42,309 bases of DNA from DASSLY01 sp035689185 (GTDB lineage Bacteria; Actinomycetota; Actinomycetes; Actinomycetales; Dermatophilaceae), in NCBI GenBank assembly GCA_035689185.1, contig DASSLY010000020.1, positions 1 to 42,309 of the forward strand. Reading direction: 5' to 3'. A program made the position numbers and the translations under genes. Below the pieces are notes generated by a model. It was not told the DNA's origin. It did not search any database and saw only the letters and a list, made by a program, of their open reading frames with translations. The stretch's first letter is position 1; every line of letters begins with the position of its first letter. Shown here piece by piece: positions 32,048 to 39,922 of this stretch.

Positions 32048-32376
32048 GACAGTGGACGGTATCGGCGGAGGGCCCGTGACAGACATCAGCCCGAGGGCTC
32101 CCGCGCCTACCGCGGGCCGGTCGGTGGCGGCCGGGTATGTCGCGCAGCACACCCGCACGGCCTCGCCGCCCGGCGCGCGGCCGGACCTGGGGACGCGGCG
32201 CTGCTGCTGGTGCGGTCGGGGTCGGTTTGCTCCCCGGGCTGGCCGGTGATGGCGATGGGCGGCATGCGGTACGCGGTGTCGCCGCGCGCGTGGGGGCGAG
32301 GCGCCCGAGCGGCCGCGGTCGGGGTGTTCCTCGTGTCCGTCACCGGGCAGGTCTGGCAGATCGAGCGGTCGGCGCG
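32048..32376. promoter_or_regulatory. Divergent promoter region of the pterin/glycosyl cluster
   Basis: About 330 bp lie between the dehydrogenase and the methyltransferase. The dehydrogenase promoter must be at the left end (TACCGT near 32055 on the minus strand). The right half holds a short reading frame overlapping the methyltransferase start. No known family was found in any frame. Confidence 0.4.
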
Positions 32377-32380
32377 GTGA
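32249..32380 (+). CDS. Possible 43-residue membrane peptide coupled to the methyltransferase
   Basis: An ATG at 32249 opens 43 codons (MAMGGMRYAVSPRAWGRG and a hydrophobic ARAAAVGVFLVSVTGQVW) ending in a TGA that overlaps the methyltransferase GTG as GTGA. That junction is the same as in the real operon genes nearby, which is the main support. There is one potential membrane helix and no recognised family. It could be chance. Confidence 0.25.
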   Translation: MAMGGMRYAVSPRAWGRGARAAAVGVFLVSVTGQVWQIERSAR

Positions 32381-33186
32381 CGGCAGAGGTCGACGCGGTC
32401 CGGGCGTACTACGACCGCAACACCGCGGTGTTCGAACGGCTCGGCGAGGGCGGCGCCTCGATCCATCGGGCCGTCTGGCTGCCGGGGGTGGCCTCCCGAG
32501 CCGACGCGTTCCGGTCGGTAGACCGGTTGGTCGCGTCGGGGCTGTCGCTGCCGTCGGGGGGCGCTCGCGTGCTGGACCTGGGCTGCGGGCTCGGGGAGAG
32601 CCTGCGGTTCCTCTGCTCCGCGCGCCCGGGTCTCGCCGGGGTGGGCGTGACGCTGAGCGGGGTGCAGGCAGCATCGGCCGCCGCCCGCTCCCCGGCGCTG
32701 ACCTTCGTCCAGGCGGACATCCAGCGGCTACCCGCGCTGGGCGTCTTCGACGGGGCGTACGCGATCGAGTCGTTCGTCCACTGCCCGGACACCGCAGGCT
32801 TCTTCGCCTCAGCCGCGGCGCAGTTGCGGCCAGGGGGACGGCTGGTCGTGGTGGACGACTTCTTGGCACGGCCCGCCCGGCCGGGTCGAGAGCGGCGGTG
32901 GCTGGATGACGTGCGCGACGGATGGTTGGGCTTCGGCCTGTGCGCGGTGTCCCACGCCGTCTCGGTCGCGTCGGCGCACGGGCTGTCACTGGTGGCGGAG
33001 GAGGACCTGACGCCCTGGCTGGAGCTGCGCCGGCCGCGCGACCATGCCGTGTCCCTGCTGCTGTCGATCACCCGGCCGCTGCGGCTTCGTGGCGCCTACC
33101 TCGGGTCCCTGGCCGGCGGGGACGCCCTCCAGCGGGCGCTGATCGCCGGCGTGCTGGGCTACCGAGTCCTCACCTTCCAGCGGTAG
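32377..33186 (+). CDS. Class I SAM-dependent methyltransferase
   Basis: A 269-residue cytosolic methyltransferase. The SAM motif I is GARVLDLGCGLGESLRFLC near residue 65; the acidic motif lies at GVGVTLSGVQAA, motif II at GVFDGAYAIESFVHC and motif III at LRPGGRLVVVDDFLARP. The order and the SFVHCPD segment resemble sterol/ubiquinone-type C- or O-methyltransferases of natural product pathways. The GTG at 32377 is chosen because the VTAEVDAVRAYYDRNTAVFE start fits that family and overlaps an upstream TGA. It diverges from the dehydrogenase-QueD-GT4 operon and probably modifies the same product. An SRPBCC gene follows 19 bp later. Confidence 0.92.
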   Translation: MTAEVDAVRAYYDRNTAVFERLGEGGASIHRAVWLPGVASRADAFRSVDRLVASGLSLPSGGARVLDLGCGLGESLRFLCSARPGLAGVGVTLSGVQAASAAARSPALTFVQADIQRLPALGVFDGAYAIESFVHCPDTAGFFASAAAQLRPGGRLVVVDDFLARPARPGRERRWLDDVRDGWLGFGLCAVSHAVSVASAHGLSLVAEEDLTPWLELRRPRDHAVSLLLSITRPLRLRGAYLGSLAGGDALQRALIAGVLGYRVLTFQR

Positions 33187-33205
33187 CCGGGTCTAGGCTG
33201 CGGTC

Positions 33206-33670
33206 ATGGCCGAGGACACCTACACCGTGCAACGGTCAGCGACAGTGGACGCACCGCCGCAGCGGGTCTACGACCAGATCGCCGACTTCCACAACTGGCC
33301 CAACTGGTCACCGTGGGAGGGACTTGACCCGGCGATGAGACGCACCTTCGCCGGCCCGGCGTCCGGGGTCGGCTCGGTCTACTCCTGGTCCGGTAACCGG
33401 AAGGCCGGTCAGGGCCGGATGGAGATCATCCAGGCCACCGCGCCCTCATCGGTGCTGATCGACCTCCTCTTCGAGAAGCCGTGGAAGTCGCGAAACACCA
33501 CGACGTTCACCATCGCGCCGGAAGGCCCCGGGTCGCGAGTCACCTGGACGACGACGGGCAAGAAGACCCTCGTCATCAAGATCATGGGTGTATTCAAGTC
33601 GATGGACGCGATGATCGGACCTGACTTTGAGAAAGGCCTCTCGCGGCTGAAGGAGTACCTGCGGCGCTAG
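33206..33670 (+). CDS. SRPBCC-fold protein (polyketide cyclase/dehydrase-like)
   Basis: A 154-residue single-domain protein of the START/SRPBCC superfamily: VQRSATVDAPPQRVYDQIAD, FHNWPNWSPWEGLDPAM, GNRKAGQGRMEIIQAT and SRVTWTTTGKK, ending in the long C-terminal helix DFEKGLSRLKEYLRR. Members bind hydrophobic ligands; some are cyclases, many have unknown roles. It lies 19 bp after the methyltransferase gene and is probably co-transcribed. The Actinobacteria carry many such proteins, so the link to the pathway is only positional. Confidence 0.9.
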   Translation: MAEDTYTVQRSATVDAPPQRVYDQIADFHNWPNWSPWEGLDPAMRRTFAGPASGVGSVYSWSGNRKAGQGRMEIIQATAPSSVLIDLLFEKPWKSRNTTTFTIAPEGPGSRVTWTTTGKKTLVIKIMGVFKSMDAMIGPDFEKGLSRLKEYLRR

Positions 33671-34185
33671 GACTGCCGCGACGGGGCCCCAAAATGGTGC
33701 GCCAGGAGCTGGAAACCATTTTCCCTCTGTTCACCGTGTGGTCGCTGGGATTCGGCCGTCTCCGGTGACCGTCGATGGGTCGCCTTTGCAGCCGTAGACG
33801 CGGATGCCGCATTCCGGGGGTTTCTCCGGCGCGGGCCGGAGCATCCTCCGCATTCTGCGCATGCCCCTGCCCGGCGGGGAATACGCCGCCGCGGATCACC
33901 CACCGATCACCCAGTGGTGCCCGCGTCCGCCGGCAGAAGGCCCGCGCGTCCGGCCCGCACCAGGATGAACCGCGCCCGCCTACGCGGCGGTCGTGCGCGC
34001 GAGAGGAGACACGCGTCCGCATACGCGGCGCCCGCGCGTCCCGCGCCAGAAGAGGCCCGCGGCCGGAGACCGGCGCTGTTCCGCGCCACAAGGTGCGCGG
34101 CGACATACGCGGTGCCGCGCATCCCGGCCAGGAGAAGCCCCGCGTCCGCACGCATCGAGGCGCTGGGCGAGCCCATTCTGATCTT
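33671..34185. repeat. Intergenic region with degenerate 41-45 bp repeats
   Basis: This gap of more than 500 bp has no credible gene. From 33981 a unit starting TACGCGGCG or TACGCGGTG and ending GCGTCCGCA recurs: 33981-34021, from 34022, and 34106-34150, with a more degenerate stretch between. An earlier related piece around 33918-33950 shares the CAGAAGGCCCGCGCGTCC-type core seen as CAGAAGAGGCCCGCGG and AGGAGAAGCCCCGCGTCC in later units. It lies directly upstream of a DUF222-HNH gene. Confidence 0.55.
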
Positions 34186-34201
34186 GTGGACACTTGTTCG
34201 A
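34186..34201. promoter_or_regulatory. Candidate LexA/SOS box before the DUF222-HNH gene
   Basis: GTGGACACTTGTTCGA matches the actinobacterial SOS consensus TCGAACRNRTGTTCGA perfectly in the right half (TGTTCGA) and at several positions in the left half. It overlaps a plausible -35; TATTCT about seven bases before the ATG at 34230 would be the -10 of a leaderless message. DUF222 (13E12-type) genes are known to carry SOS boxes in mycobacteria. Confidence 0.42.
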
Positions 34202-34229
34202 TACGAGGGTGCCATGCTATTCTTGATCC

Positions 34230-35771
34230 ATGGAACCGAGCACTGCGATTCACCCCGATGGGGATATCCGGGTGCTCGGTTCCGACCTGTTCTCACAATG
34301 GGTTACCGCGTTATCACTGATGCCGGTCGGCGACGATGACGTCGAACGGGTGGACCGGATCCGGGCCTTGGAGAAGGTGAAGGCGGCCTGTGCGGCGGCC
34401 CAGGCCCGAGAGACGGTGGCTCTCGTGGAATCCCAGCAGCGAGCACAGCGGGAGGCCGGCGTGCCCGCTGCGCGGGTGGGTGCAGGGGTGGCCGCACAAG
34501 TAGCGCTGGCTCGGCAGGAGTCCCCCCATCGGGGCAACCGGCTGGTCGGGTTGGCCAAGGCGCTGGTGTCGGAGCTGCCGCAGACGATGCGGGCGATGAC
34601 GGCCGGAGCGTGCAGCGAGTGGCGAGCGGTACTCATCGCGAAGGAGACGGCCTGCCTGTCCCGCGAGCACCGGTCCCAGGCCGACGCGGAGCTGCACGCG
34701 GGGGACGGCCTGGCCGGGCTGGGAGACCGGCAGGTCGAGGCGCGGGCCCGGCAGGTCGCTTATCGGTTGGACCCGGCCGCGGTCGTAGATCGAGCTCGCA
34801 ACGCGGTGACCGACCGGCGGGTCAGCATCCGCCCCGCACCGGACACGATGACCCGGCTGTCCGCCCTGCTGCCCATGGCCGACGGGGTGGCTGTGTATGC
34901 GGCCCTGGTCGGCGCGGCCGAATCGGCCCGTGCGCAGGGCGACCCACGCGGACGTGGGCAGGTGATGGCCGACACTCTGGTCACCCGCGTCACCGGCGCC
35001 GCAGCGACCACCGGCGCGACCAACCCCGCATCCTCCACCAGGTCCACGAGCGCGACCGGCGGCCGCGCGGCCGGCACCAGCGGGGCCACCGGCACCAGCG
35101 GGGCCACCGGCTCCGGCATCGGCGGCGCTGCCGGGTTCGGTGGCGGCTCCGCGACCGGCACTGACGCGACCTGCGCCGACAGGGCCGCAGGCGCGGCGGA
35201 TGGGTCCGTCACCGCGGCGGGGGTCCCGATGGAACTGCTGGTGGTCATGACTGACCAGGCCCTGTTCGCGTTTGGCGAGGGCGCGGACGAACCGGCATGG
35301 GTGCACGGGCACGGCCCCATCCCAGCCGGAATAGCCCGAGATCTGCTGCGCGATACTGGTGCGGCCGTGTTCCTGCGCCGGCTGTACGCAGACCCCACCG
35401 GCCGGCTGGTGTCGATGGACTCCACTCGGCGCGTCTTCACCGGGGCGCTGCGCAAGCTCCTGATCGTGCGCGACCAGACGTGTCGCACCCCGTGGTGCGG
35501 GGCGCCGATCCGACACCTCGACCACATCAAGCCCGCCCGGGACGGCGGGCAGACCCGGTTTGGGAACGGGCAGGGGTTGTGTGAGGCGTGCAACCACGCG
35601 AAAGAGTCCCCCGGCTGGAAGACGACCGGTGACGGCCAGCACACCACCATCACCACCCCGACCGGGCACTCCTACGGGAGCCGACCACCAGACCTACCGG
35701 GTGTCCAAGAGTTCGAGCCGCTCAGCCACCTCGAGGAAGACCTCTGCTGCAGGCTTGCCGTCGTCGCGTAG
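34230..35771 (+). CDS. DUF222 protein with C-terminal HNH nuclease domain
   Basis: A 513-residue protein of the actinobacterial 13E12-type repeat family. The N-terminal DUF222 domain (ALEKVKAACAAAQARETVAL, ARQVAYRLDPAAVVDRARNA, VTDRRVSIRPAPDTMTRLSA) is followed by a Gly/Ala/Thr-rich insert of about 65 residues with short GTSGATGTSGATG repeats. The HNH nuclease at the C-terminus is DQTCRTPWCGAPIRHLDHIK with GLCEACNHAKESPGW. Genomes of this group often carry many copies. Regulation by DNA damage is suggested by the candidate LexA site upstream. The role is unsettled; a mobile or recombination-related function is suspected. Confidence 0.93.
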   Translation: MEPSTAIHPDGDIRVLGSDLFSQWVTALSLMPVGDDDVERVDRIRALEKVKAACAAAQARETVALVESQQRAQREAGVPAARVGAGVAAQVALARQESPHRGNRLVGLAKALVSELPQTMRAMTAGACSEWRAVLIAKETACLSREHRSQADAELHAGDGLAGLGDRQVEARARQVAYRLDPAAVVDRARNAVTDRRVSIRPAPDTMTRLSALLPMADGVAVYAALVGAAESARAQGDPRGRGQVMADTLVTRVTGAAATTGATNPASSTRSTSATGGRAAGTSGATGTSGATGSGIGGAAGFGGGSATGTDATCADRAAGAADGSVTAAGVPMELLVVMTDQALFAFGEGADEPAWVHGHGPIPAGIARDLLRDTGAAVFLRRLYADPTGRLVSMDSTRRVFTGALRKLLIVRDQTCRTPWCGAPIRHLDHIKPARDGGQTRFGNGQGLCEACNHAKESPGWKTTGDGQHTTITTPTGHSYGSRPPDLPGVQEFEPLSHLEEDLCCRLAVVA

Positions 35772-35827
35772 CGCGGTGCCTTGGCGCGGCGCGTGGGTGC
35801 GGCTGCTTGTCAGCGGTCCTGGTCTTC

Positions 35828-36154
35828 TCAGCGGTTCTGGTCGCCGACGGCCCGGGCCAGCGCAGCGCTCAGCGCCGCCGGGTCAGGCAGCCCGGACAGC
35901 GCCCCCGACGGCGTCCGGTAGACCCGACATGCCATCCCGGCAGACCCGCCGGCCACCGGGAACACGTCCACGCCGTCGACATGGAACGACGGCGACCCGG
36001 CGAAACCGCGCGCCTCGGCCAGGACAGGATTGTCGACCACGACGGTGCCGAAGCCGGCGCCGGCCAGACCCACCCGGTCGAGCACCTCCCGCAGCAGCAC
36101 CGCGGCCGCCGCCCCGTTCGGGCAGTCTGGGATGACGAGAAGCTCGACCTTCAC
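35828..36154 (-). CDS. Thioredoxin-like small protein with single CPNG cysteine
   Basis: A 108-residue protein of a thioredoxin-fold family often annotated as alkylmercury-lyase-like or thioredoxin-family. It starts KVELLVIPDCPNGAAAAVLL with one Cys in CPNG instead of CXXC, then GFAGSPSFHVDGVDVF and MACRVYRTPSGALSGLPD. The second Cys (in ACRVY) is conserved in the family. There is no signal peptide, so it is cytosolic. Function unknown, perhaps thiol transfer. It lies alone between convergent and co-directional genes. Confidence 0.75.
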   Translation of the reverse strand: MKVELLVIPDCPNGAAAAVLLREVLDRVGLAGAGFGTVVVDNPVLAEARGFAGSPSFHVDGVDVFPVAGGSAGMACRVYRTPSGALSGLPDPAALSAALARAVGDQNR

Positions 36155-36218
36155 CCGCTCATGGTCTCACCGCCAGGGCGGGGGCGGCGTGGTGCCGACC
36201 CCGCCGGGACGAGGCGGA

Positions 36219-38810
36219 CTAGTCGTCCAGGTCGACGGCCGGACCGGAGCGGTGTACCGGTGCGGGCATGCTGCTGCTCGCCCCTCGGACGCTCTTCCAG
36301 ATCGCCTCGTTCAGCACCTGCTGGGGTGCCCGGTCCTCCTTCGAGAAGTCCATCCGGCCCGACTCGGCCGCCATCGGCGCGCCCGCCGGGTTGGGCTCGG
36401 TCAAGGACTGCCGCGGCGTCACGGCGGTGTAGGGCCGCAGGTCGGCGGTGTCCGTGAAGCTGTTGAACATCGGGTTGGACGCCGCGTCGAACTGAGTCAG
36501 CGGCTGCAGGCCGAGGATCAGCTCCATCGTCCGCAGCATCGACACCGAGCTGTAGAACGTCGAGTCGACCTTGCCGGTGCGGGTGTAGGGGCTCATGACA
36601 TGGCCGAGGGTGCGATGCGCGTCGACATGGTCGGGGCCGTCCTGCGCGTCGTCCTCGATCTGGAAGATCGCGGTGTCCTTCCAGAACTTCGACCGCGAGA
36701 CCGTGTCGACCAACTGGCCCAGGGCCCAGTCGCTGTCGGCCATCATCGCCCGGGGGCTGGGGCAGGACGGGCTGGTGCCGCAGGTGTGGTCGCGGGGAAA
36801 CTTGACGAACTCCACCGTCGGCAGCTGACCGGATCGCTCGTAGGCACGGAACTCCCGCAACCACTCCTGGTAGCGGACCTGGTCCGAGATCGCCATGTTG
36901 AAGCCGGGAAACCGGTGATCGGTGTGCTTGTCCAGCCCGGGCTCGTTGTAGACCTCGACCGGCGCCGTGCCGGTGGCCCAGAAACCGTAGTTGCGGTAGC
37001 TCAGGCCGGCAGCGTCGAGCCGGTCCCAGATGTAGGAGTTCTCCGGGTGGATGCCCGGCGCGGCGCCGAGGGTGCCGCCCTCCCCCACGTAGAAGTACCC
37101 GCGCCCGCCGTACAGCGTCGGCTGGGTCTTCACGTCCAGCGTGCTCGCGTTGGCGCCGGTCGACCACTCCCAGCCGTCATCGGAAACCTCGCCGGCGGCA
37201 TACAGGTTGTCCAGCGTGGTGAACTGCTCGGCGAGCCGGTGGTGGTTGGGCGCGGACCGCCGGTCGAACAGCGTGATCGACGGGTCGCCGTTGCCCTTGC
37301 CGAGGTCGCCGAGCACCTGGTCGTAGGTGCGGTTCTCGTTCACGACGTAGATGACGTGCTTGATCGGCGAGGGTTGCCCGACCCGTCGTGGCACCACGTG
37401 CTGGGTCGTCGTCCCCGCCAGCCGCACCCGGTCCAAGTCGGCGAAGCCGTTGTTGCCGGTGACCTGACGGGTGAACCGCGACAGCTGGCTCGGCCCCGGG
37501 ACCTCGACGGTGGACAGGGTGCCTTTGATCATCGAGCCGATGTACTGGCTGGGCGAGGACTCCGGGTCGCGACCGGGCTTGGGGCCGTTGGGGTTCGGGC
37601 CGGCGCCGAGCCCCTTCCCGTTCTCGACGTACAGGGTCTTGCCGTCCGGGGAGACGGCGACGCCGGTCGGGTACCAGCCGGTCGGCACCAGGCCGAGCAC
37701 CCGGTCCGCCTGGCCGCCCCGGCTCAGGCGGATGACGTCGACGTCGTTGTTGCCGGCGTTCGCGGCATACAGGGTGTTGCCGTCGGGTGACAGGGCAAGC
37801 GCGTTCGGCTGGCTGCCGACCCGCGCCCCCGGGTACGGGCTCACCGAGAAGGTGCGGCTGCGCACGTTGCGGGCAGCGTCGATCACCGAGATCGAGTCGC
37901 CGTCGGTGTTGGCGACGTAGACCTCGTCGCGGACCCGGCTGACCACCATCGCCGTCGGATGCGTGCCCACCCGGATCGTCTTGGCGACCCGCATGGCGGC
38001 GACGTCGATCACCGACACGTAGTCCTTGCCCCAGTTGCTGACGTAGGCGTGGCGGCCGTCGCGGGACAGCACGACCGTGTAGGGGAAGTTGCAGGCGGCG
38101 CCGTTGGACGGGTCCGAGCCGAAACTGTTGAACGTGCAGGCCCGCCCGGACAGCGAGATGCGCCGCTCGGCACCGGTCCGAGTGTCCAGCACCGACACCG
38201 CGTTGGCCAGGTTGTCCGCGACGAACACGTGCCGACCGTCGGCGCTGAGCGCGAGCCCGGCGGTGAACTGCGGCACCGCGGTTCCGGTCGGTCTGTGCAC
38301 CTTCAGCGGCGCCTGCTCGACCAGCTTGTCCCCGCGTATGTCGTACACGCGCACCTTGTCGTTCGCGCCGGCGGACACGTATGCCCGGCTCCCGTCCGGG
38401 CTGAAGGCGACGCCGAGGTAGACCGCCTCCGGCGCGCGGTAGGTGATCTCGGAGGTCACCCTGCGTGTCTTGGCGTCGACCAGCATCACCGACTGGGTGG
38501 AGACGCCGTCATTGCTGACGAGCAGGTGCGATCCGTCCGGGCTGATCGCCAGGCCGTACGGCCTTTCGCCGAGCTGGGTCTGCCGGCCGGCCGGGGTCAC
38601 GTGCCAGCCGGTCGGCGTGACCGCCGTTCCGTCACCTTGGGGCCCCGGGTGCTTCAGCATCCCGAGGAGCGCGCTGGCGTTGGTGGCAGCGCCCAGCCCG
38701 ACGATCGCGACGGCCGCGAGCGCGACCGGCCGCCGGGCGCGTCGCCATCGCCAGCGGAGGTGTCGGTGCGGGTCAGACGTGGGCGCCGGGCTGGGTGTGG
38801 GAGTTGACAT
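36219..38810 (-). CDS. YncE-type beta-propeller fused to alkaline phosphatase-like phosphoesterase
   Basis: An 863-residue exported or membrane-tethered protein. A basic N-terminus and one helix (RPVALAAVAIVGLGAATNAS) serve as signal or anchor. Residues about 60-430 carry YVTN repeats (RPYGLAISPDGSHLLVSND, PTAMVVSRVRDEVYVANTDG, PNALALSPDGNTLYAANAGN). The C-terminal half is a phospholipase C-like/phosphoesterase domain: IKHVIYVVNENRTYDQVLGD, FTTLDNLYAAGEVSDDGWEW, TAIFQIEDDAQDGPDHVDAH. The substrate is unknown. The start is the ATG at 38810, with AAGGA eight bases upstream; a longer start would add 24 residues ahead of it. Confidence 0.9.
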   Translation of the reverse strand: MSTPTPSPAPTSDPHRHLRWRWRRARRPVALAAVAIVGLGAATNASALLGMLKHPGPQGDGTAVTPTGWHVTPAGRQTQLGERPYGLAISPDGSHLLVSNDGVSTQSVMLVDAKTRRVTSEITYRAPEAVYLGVAFSPDGSRAYVSAGANDKVRVYDIRGDKLVEQAPLKVHRPTGTAVPQFTAGLALSADGRHVFVADNLANAVSVLDTRTGAERRISLSGRACTFNSFGSDPSNGAACNFPYTVVLSRDGRHAYVSNWGKDYVSVIDVAAMRVAKTIRVGTHPTAMVVSRVRDEVYVANTDGDSISVIDAARNVRSRTFSVSPYPGARVGSQPNALALSPDGNTLYAANAGNNDVDVIRLSRGGQADRVLGLVPTGWYPTGVAVSPDGKTLYVENGKGLGAGPNPNGPKPGRDPESSPSQYIGSMIKGTLSTVEVPGPSQLSRFTRQVTGNNGFADLDRVRLAGTTTQHVVPRRVGQPSPIKHVIYVVNENRTYDQVLGDLGKGNGDPSITLFDRRSAPNHHRLAEQFTTLDNLYAAGEVSDDGWEWSTGANASTLDVKTQPTLYGGRGYFYVGEGGTLGAAPGIHPENSYIWDRLDAAGLSYRNYGFWATGTAPVEVYNEPGLDKHTDHRFPGFNMAISDQVRYQEWLREFRAYERSGQLPTVEFVKFPRDHTCGTSPSCPSPRAMMADSDWALGQLVDTVSRSKFWKDTAIFQIEDDAQDGPDHVDAHRTLGHVMSPYTRTGKVDSTFYSSVSMLRTMELILGLQPLTQFDAASNPMFNSFTDTADLRPYTAVTPRQSLTEPNPAGAPMAAESGRMDFSKEDRAPQQVLNEAIWKSVRGASSSMPAPVHRSGPAVDLDD

Positions 38811-39034
38811 GGCCATCCTTGGGTCCGAGGGGCGAAGAGAATCCGAGGCGGGGGGACGACCCCGACATTTCCACTCCGTCACCCGGCTGCGGCGACGGCC
38901 GAGTGAACTCCCCCCGAACCTTCCACCCGCCGGGCGTCGGTCACCGTCCCCGTGCCGTAGCCGGCTGACCGCCGTAGAGTCGAGCGACGCCGACCGGCAG
39001 CGGCTTGGCCGATCCGTGCGCTCAGGAGGACGCG

Positions 39035-39895
39035 GTGACCGTGGGCAGCGACCACTCGCCGAGCCTCGGGCCGGGCCGGGCCGGGACGTCGGTCGTGCCG
39101 GTGTTCTTCCTGTCCGACAGCACCGGCATCAGCGCCGAGACGATGGGCAACGCGCTGCTGATCCAGTTCCCGGACCTGGTGTTCGAGCGGAGGCTGATCC
39201 CGTTCATCTCCTCCGTGCAGGAGGCGCAGCGAGTCGTGGGGGTCCTGGACGCGGCGATGGACGGCCCGGTCACCCCGCTGGCATTCACCACCGCCGCGGT
39301 GGACGAGATCCGCGCCGTGCTGCACACCTCCCGCTGCCCCATCATCGACTTCTTCGAGATGCACATGGACCGGGTCGAGGCGATCCTCGGCGTCCGCGGG
39401 ATGCACGTGGCCTCCCGGCTGCACGGGGTGGGCGACGTCCGCCGCTACAACAACCGGATGGCGGCGGTCGAGTTCGCGATCGAGCACGACGACGGCCAGA
39501 GCGTGCGCGCGCTGGAGAAGTCCGACGTCATCCTGCTGGCGCCGTCGCGGTGCGGCAAAACCCCGACCACGATGTACCTGGCCCTGCAGCATGCGGTGTT
39601 CGTGGCCAACTACCCGCTGGTGGAGGAGGACTTCGAGTCCGCCGACCTGCCCCGCCCGGTGCGCCGGCTGCGCGACAGGTGCTTCGGCATCATCAGCACC
39701 CCGCAGCGGTTGAGCCAGGTCCGCGCCGAACGCCGCGCGAACTCGAGATACGCCTCGCTGGAACAGTGCACGTACGAGCTGCGCAAGGCCGAGGCCATGT
39801 TCCGGGCCCACCGGGTCCCCTCCGTGAACTCCTCCGCCATGTCGGTGGAGGAGATGTCCACGGTCATCATGCAGCGGATGAACATCAAGAGCTGA
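39035..39895 (+). CDS. ppsR: Pyruvate,water dikinase regulatory protein (DUF299/PSRP)
   Basis: A 286-residue bifunctional serine/threonine kinase and pyrophosphorylase that inactivates and reactivates PEP synthase by ADP-dependent phosphorylation and Pi-dependent dephosphorylation. Family motifs are VFFLSDSTGISAETMGNALL at the N-terminus, the P-loop-like APSRCGKTPTTMYLALQHAV, and VPSVNSSAMSVEEMSTVIMQ near the end. The GTG at 39035 is preferred because AGGAGG lies six bases upstream. It is followed after 27 bp by the gene for its target enzyme, the classic pairing. Confidence 0.94.
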   Translation: MTVGSDHSPSLGPGRAGTSVVPVFFLSDSTGISAETMGNALLIQFPDLVFERRLIPFISSVQEAQRVVGVLDAAMDGPVTPLAFTTAAVDEIRAVLHTSRCPIIDFFEMHMDRVEAILGVRGMHVASRLHGVGDVRRYNNRMAAVEFAIEHDDGQSVRALEKSDVILLAPSRCGKTPTTMYLALQHAVFVANYPLVEEDFESADLPRPVRRLRDRCFGIISTPQRLSQVRAERRANSRYASLEQCTYELRKAEAMFRAHRVPSVNSSAMSVEEMSTVIMQRMNIKS

Positions 39896-39922
39896 GCAGC
39901 CGATCGTCACCAGGAGGAACAG

